This document shows, piece after piece, positions 60,633-64,000 of a DNA stretch of 64,000 nucleotides. The stretch lies in the NCBI RefSeq assembly GCF_011320115.1, contig NZ_JAANOZ010000012.1, forward strand, positions 28,888 to 92,887, written 5' to 3'. Position 1 is the first letter of the stretch; the number at the start of each line of letters is the position of its first letter. The translations under genes were made by a program, and so were the position numbers. The stretch comes from Croceibacterium segetis. GTDB lineage: Bacteria > Pseudomonadota > Alphaproteobacteria > Sphingomonadales > Sphingomonadaceae. The notes beneath the pieces are model-generated. The model made no database searches, was not told where the DNA came from, and worked only from the letters and a program-made list of their open reading frames with translations.

Positions 60633-61487
60633 CTAATATCGCTGCTTAGCCCAATCGGGGATCGTGAAGCGCTGGAAATAAGGCCGGTGCAGCGATTGGT
60701 TCATAACGTCCCAATACATCGCCACAGCAAGCGGCTCTTTGATGGTTTCGGGGACGTGAAAACCATAGAGCGGGAAGGTGGGAGTTGCCCGTTCGTCGAC
60801 ATGATAGGATCTTGCAAACTCCGGCCCCAGGTAGTCGTAAATCGCCCACCGTATATTGTTCAGGAACTCGGCAATCTGACTCGAATGGTAGATGAAAATG
60901 TCATCAAAGAACCATTCGAAAAACACTCCAAGGGCGAGATAGCTACTCGCCTCGTCAATGGGGCGCCCGGCAGCTTCGAGTAAATCACGGAGCCGCTTTG
61001 CGTTCCCCTCCAACCTCCCCAAGCTGTGCTTAGCAATGTCGCCGCACATCTTGAGATACTGCATCCGCTGAACCGTTATGTCAGCGATAACATCGATGGA
61101 ATGCAGGTTGACTCCGACTGTCACAAACTCACCCTCAAGCCATTCGGCAAAGCGTTCAACGGCATCGCTGAGCGCGGCGGTGTCGTTGCCAAGCTGAGGA
61201 TTGGCACACACGCCCCGGAGGTGGAACAAGAACGTTTTGTCGGAGGGACGGGCGTCGCCTGGAACTGGAAGTAAGTTGAGCGGGATAGGCTGACGATTGA
61301 ACGAGCCGACTTGGGAGAGAAAGTCGCCGAGTAGGATGACAAACAGCCTTGCATGGTAGCTAGTTTCGAACAAAAGATTAACTAGCTCTGCGCGGTCGGA
61401 TTTGCAGAACATGGCCCAATTGACCATGTCGTCGATCATGTCCCAAGCGGACCTGAGTATTACCGTCTCGCGCTCCACTGCGTTCAT
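60633..61487 (-). CDS. Hypothetical protein of the island
   Basis: A 284-residue, mainly helical protein without signal peptide or membrane spans. It has paired acidic and aromatic stretches (SYLALGVFFEWFFDDIFIYH). No family is recognised. The start at MNAVERETVI is uncertain; the frame is open to 61586. It is the first gene of the two-gene operon with the membrane-anchored protein. Confidence 0.7.
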   Translation of the reverse strand: MNAVERETVILRSAWDMIDDMVNWAMFCKSDRAELVNLLFETSYHARLFVILLGDFLSQVGSFNRQPIPLNLLPVPGDARPSDKTFLFHLRGVCANPQLGNDTAALSDAVERFAEWLEGEFVTVGVNLHSIDVIADITVQRMQYLKMCGDIAKHSLGRLEGNAKRLRDLLEAAGRPIDEASSYLALGVFFEWFFDDIFIYHSSQIAEFLNNIRWAIYDYLGPEFARSYHVDERATPTFPLYGFHVPETIKEPLAVAMYWDVMNQSLHRPYFQRFTIPDWAKQRY

Positions 61488-61693
61488 CGGCAATATATGG
61501 CCGGATATGGCCTGCGCGCCAAGGCTCTGGTCGAATGGGTGACAGTCGAGGTTGCAGACACGCGCACGCGCGAAAACTAACGCCATTGGCCACTATGCGC
61601 ACCATTGCGCCCATGCGGCCACGCATTCCCATGGGACCCGCTACAATCCGGCGATCCCGTCTCGAAACCTATACCCCAGCCAGGCATCAGAGC

Positions 61694-61785
61694 GAGACAG
61701 TTTCCCATCGTCAGGCTGTCTCATTAGAATTGACTCCGCATTTCTGGGACAGCATTGCTCGATGGTCTAGAACCTATCGAGACAG
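61694..61785. promoter_or_regulatory. Possible res site upstream of the resolvase gene
   Basis: GAGACAG (61694-61700) and CTGTCTC (61716-61722) form an inverted pair, and two more copies, GGGACAG (61746-61752) and GAGACAG (61779-61785), follow before the ATG. Resolvases of this class bind three subsites just upstream of their own gene, and the layout is compatible. Confidence 0.45.
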
Positions 61786-61795
61786 GGGTCATTTG

Positions 61796-62344
61796 ATGCT
61801 GGTCGGTTACGCGCGGGTGAGCTCGTCAGGGCAATCTCTGGACGTGCAGCTCGAAGCGCTCAAAGACGCTGAGTGCGAAGAGATCTTCGCGGAGAAGCGG
61901 ACTGGCACGAGCACCACCGGCCGCACGGAACTCAATAATGCGCTGTCGTTCGTTCGTAAGGGTGACACCCTCGTCGTAACCCGCCTTGATCGCCTAGCCC
62001 GATCGGCCGCGGACCTTCACAGGATCGTTCGCCAGTTGACCGAGAAAGGGGTCGCCTTCCAGTGTCTTCAACAGTCGTCGATCGACACGACCACATCGAC
62101 CGCAAAGCTGCTCCTCGGCGTGCTCGCATCCATCGCCGAGTTCGAGGCCGATATTCGTCGAGAGCGTCAGCGAGAAGGTATCGAGCGCGCGAAAGCAGCA
62201 GGTGTCTACAAGGGACGCAAACCGACGGTAGATGCCGCGCAGGTGCGCGCTCTGCGTAACCAGGGGCTGGGCGGGACCGAGATCGCAAAGAAGCTCGGTA
62301 TCGCGCGTGCGAGCGTTTATCGCGCTCTGAATGCGGGGAACTAG
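61796..62344 (+). CDS. Small serine recombinase (resolvase/invertase)
   Basis: A 182-residue resolvase. The catalytic part opens MLVGYARVSSSGQSLDVQLE with S9, then EEIFAEKRTGTSTTGRTELN, VVTRLDRLARSAADL and SIAEFEADIRRERQREGIE. A C-terminal helix-turn-helix (AQVRALRNQGLGGTEIAKKL, ARASVYRAL) binds DNA. It resembles Tn3-type resolvases but no transposase is seen. The second hairpin repeat begins at its stop codon. Confidence 0.95.
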   Translation: MLVGYARVSSSGQSLDVQLEALKDAECEEIFAEKRTGTSTTGRTELNNALSFVRKGDTLVVTRLDRLARSAADLHRIVRQLTEKGVAFQCLQQSSIDTTTSTAKLLLGVLASIAEFEADIRRERQREGIERAKAAGVYKGRKPTVDAAQVRALRNQGLGGTEIAKKLGIARASVYRALNAGN

Positions 62345-62366
62345 GATACGGCTGCGTCGCCGTATA
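62343..62366. repeat. Hairpin repeat, copy 2
   Basis: AGGATACGGCTG, three variable bases, CGCCGTATA, in the same direction as copy 1 at 58591. It overlaps the resolvase stop codon by two bases and could serve as a terminator or as a recombination site. Confidence 0.75.
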
Positions 62367-62713
62367 TGGCCAGATCTTGGAAGTCTTAGGAAATGATCGA
62401 TCAGTCGACCCGGGTCGTGCCGATTCGCCGACCCCAGAAACTCAGTCTCCTTGCATATATCATTCCGCTGAATCTCGGATCGGGGTCGTATGCCGGCTGG
62501 TCGGCTGATCGTGGAAACGGGACGGTCCGCTTTTGGGGGACTGACTTCCGAAGATGAATGACCGAGATGGGTGGAAAGCGGACATTCGTCAGTGCCCCTT
62601 TTGCGCTTAAAGGACCCCTTCAAGAGTTGCTTCGCCTGATTGCCCGTCCAGCAGTGCCGCGAAGGCAGCTCGGAAGGGCTCAACTTCGCCATAGTTGACA
62701 AGGAAGCGGGCAG
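62367..62713. repeat. Non-coding stretch with a GTCCGC palindrome
   Basis: No gene is seen. GTCCGCTTTT near 62525 and AAAGCGGAC at 62575-62583 form the ends of an imperfect palindrome with GACTGAC and GTCAGT inside. This type of repeat is common between sphingomonad genes. Confidence 0.55.
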
Positions 62714-63049
62714 TCAGGGATTGCGTAGGTCACGTTCCTCGTCACGCGAAGCCTGAGTGGCTACACAAACGGTCACGCGCACTGATCCCAGCGGGTCATG
62801 CGCTGCGAGCCGAATGCTCAGATGGCGCTGCTCCAGCCTCGCACCCGTCTCGTCGTAGAACCCGCCCTCTAGGTTCGGCTCCTGACCCTCAGAAAGCGGG
62901 TAAGCAGTAATGAGCCGCAGGAACTCGCGAAGTTGTTCAATCTTGAACCAAGCCGAACCAACTCCGCGAAACTCGCCTGTCTCAACGCTTGCCGACAACT
63001 CGCCATGTCGTTCGTCTTCAGGATGATAGCTGAGGCGAAGAACGTTCAC
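62714..63049 (-). CDS. Hypothetical protein
   Basis: A 111-residue soluble protein (RLSYHPEDERHGELSASVET, FKIEQLREFLRLITAYPL). No signal peptide or membrane span. It starts inside the stop of the membrane-protein gene upstream (ATGA overlap at 63046-63049), so the two are co-translated. Family unknown. Confidence 0.65.
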   Translation of the reverse strand: MNVLRLSYHPEDERHGELSASVETGEFRGVGSAWFKIEQLREFLRLITAYPLSEGQEPNLEGGFYDETGARLEQRHLSIRLAAHDPLGSVRVTVCVATQASRDEERDLRNP

Positions 63050-63237
63050 GTCGTCACGCTAGCAACTACAAAAAGGATCGCCATCGTCGCGGCGCACGCA
63101 GTGATCGCGAACCAAAACCCGACGGGATTGTCGTCCCGGCGAAACGCACCGACGTTCGAATACACCTTGCCAATCCAGAGGCTGAAAGCGATGAAAGCGG
63201 CGAGGCACAGGGCCATCGCGATCGCGGCCACGGTCAT
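63046..63237 (-). CDS. Small membrane protein
   Basis: A 63-residue protein with two hydrophobic spans (TVAAIAMALCLAAFIAFSLW and FAITACAATMAILFVV). The ATG at 63237 has AAAGGTG upstream; the longer frame was rejected. The function is unknown; it is coupled to the next gene. Confidence 0.6.
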   Translation of the reverse strand: MTVAAIAMALCLAAFIAFSLWIGKVYSNVGAFRRDDNPVGFWFAITACAATMAILFVVASVTT

Positions 63238-63312
63238 CGTTGCACCTTTTCTGGCGTTGCCTTCACCAGCCCAATTAGTCGGACTATCATCCTGCGTTTG
63301 TAGATCGCCCGC

Positions 63313-63370
63313 CAATGTCTGCAATGGGTCGTGTGCGGCTAGTCCGTTATGGGGTTAGCTGCCCTTCGGG
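63313..63370. repeat. Repeat pair flanking the YcxB-like gene, copy 1
   Basis: CAATGTCTGCAATGGGTCGT followed by GTGC, then GGGGTTAGCTGCC some bases later. The second copy at 63862-63951 has the same two blocks (one change in the first) with a longer gap. The first copy overlaps the stop end of the YcxB-like gene. Confidence 0.6.
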
Positions 63371-63828
63371 GAAACTCTTGTCTCGACGAAATTGCAGAAC
63401 TCCATTCTCGCATCTTTCGTCTCAAAGGCGCGCGCCGGGACAATGAAGGAATTGAGATTCTTTCTTTGGATGATCAGCGCGTCTCCATCGCTTTTGATAG
63501 AGCTAATCTCACCCCACGCGACTGTTCCTTCGCGCTGACCAATTGAGGTTTTGATCCCATCGTCACCCACGATCAGCGTCCGCGGCTGGGGCTTGAACAT
63601 TAGCACAGGGAACAGTGCGAACCCCACAACTGGCACCAGTCCAATTGCAACGACTTCGATCAGTCCCGCCAGCGTTCCTGGAAACCCGCCAAACAGCATC
63701 AACGATGCTGAAATCGCAAATGCTGCGAACATCGATAAGTGCGTCTTCCAGAGACGTTGGCGCCACATTTGACCATACCACCGCAGAACTTCGCCACGGG
63801 TTGAGGCATAGTTGATGGTAATGCTCAT
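63355..63828 (-). CDS. YcxB-like domain membrane protein
   Basis: A 157-residue protein with two spans (FAAFAISASLMLFGGFPG, VAIGLVPVVGFALFPVLMF) followed by a C-terminal domain reading VGDDGIKTSIGQREGTVAWG and IKSDGDALIIQRKNLNSFI, then PARAFE, the YcxB-like pattern. The function is unknown. It is flanked by two copies of a repeat. Confidence 0.72.
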   Translation of the reverse strand: MSITINYASTRGEVLRWYGQMWRQRLWKTHLSMFAAFAISASLMLFGGFPGTLAGLIEVVAIGLVPVVGFALFPVLMFKPQPRTLIVGDDGIKTSIGQREGTVAWGEISSIKSDGDALIIQRKNLNSFIVPARAFETKDARMEFCNFVETRVSPKGS

Positions 63829-63861
63829 GCCCGTTGTCTTGCCGCAAATCAGGCTTGCAAA

Positions 63862-63951
63862 CAATGTCCGCAATGGGTCGTGTGCAGACGGGCCGCTTTG
63901 AAGGTCCGCTTTTCCCGGCGGGATGACCGCAGTGGGGTTAGCTGCCATTCG
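63862..63951. repeat. Repeat pair flanking the YcxB-like gene, copy 2
   Basis: The blocks are CAATGTCCGCAATGGGTCGT with GTGC, and GGGGTTAGCTGCC with a following TTCG. Its middle holds a GTCCGCTTTT stretch as in the palindrome at 62.5 kb, tying these repeats to one family. Confidence 0.6.
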
Positions 63952-64000
63952 TGGGCACAACATAATGTTCAGCGTCACGAGGGTTGCGAGGTTTGGAGAT

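Noticed and set aside
55433..64000. Anti-CRISPR gene as reason for the silent adaptation module
   Set aside because: Some small island proteins and HTH genes could suggest an acr-aca pair, but none has a recognisable anti-CRISPR feature.

Overview
The window looks like chromosomal DNA from a high-GC alphaproteobacterium, most likely of the order Sphingomonadales. The main clues are gene content and arrangement: an Mla-type lipid transport operon, an ATP12 assembly chaperone, PdeM, a single bifunctional RelA/SpoT protein, a cyanide-insensitive-type cydAB with a DUF2474 subunit, and palindromic repeats of the kind common between sphingomonad genes. This placement rests on recognition by eye, not on a search.

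Layout. (1) 1-7.7 kb: a minus-strand catabolic cluster with an IclR regulator, an alpha/beta hydrolase lipoprotein, an HpcH/HpaI aldolase, a cupin-like protein, an amidohydrolase, a BNR/sialidase-like protein and a TonB-dependent receptor cut by the left edge. (2) 7.99-13.44 kb: a type II-C CRISPR-Cas locus. It has a tracrRNA with its own sigma70-like promoter and terminator, an intact 1054-residue Cas9, cas1, cas2, and an array of 12 repeats and 11 spacers of exactly 30 nt. cas1 carries a frameshift and cas2 an in-frame amber codon, so the interference parts look intact while the adaptation parts look dead. (3) 13.6-18.6 kb: a mobile-element block with two DUF5681 proteins and a ParB/DNA-methyltransferase on the minus strand, and DUF3489, DUF2924 and a large serine recombinase on the plus strand. 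It ends close to a tRNA-Ser(GGA) gene. (4) 19-54.3 kb: mostly core genes, including rsh, cydAB, mlaA, hemF, pdeM, infC (apparently starting at AUA), a PLP sulfur-amino-acid enzyme, mlaEFD plus a lipoprotein, valS (carrying an in-frame palindromic repeat), queE, a MATE pump and a HerA-like ATPase. (5) 54.3-64 kb: a genomic island that has cut a glycosyltransferase gene. The junction is a perfect 9-9-9 inverted-repeat site next to a tyrosine integrase. The island carries a XRE regulator, a small HUH-like protein, a decayed Hen1 fragment, a PIN-domain protein, a resolvase and several unknowns. Its right end lies beyond the window.

How the parts work together. Cas9, tracrRNA and the array should still form a working interference complex with a fixed spacer memory. 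The array is predicted to be transcribed on the minus strand, towards cas2, in the same direction as the DUF5681 operon upstream of it. The two recombinase-bearing blocks show that this is an active region for gene gain. Functions of the island genes are mostly unknown and are described only as far as the sequence allows.
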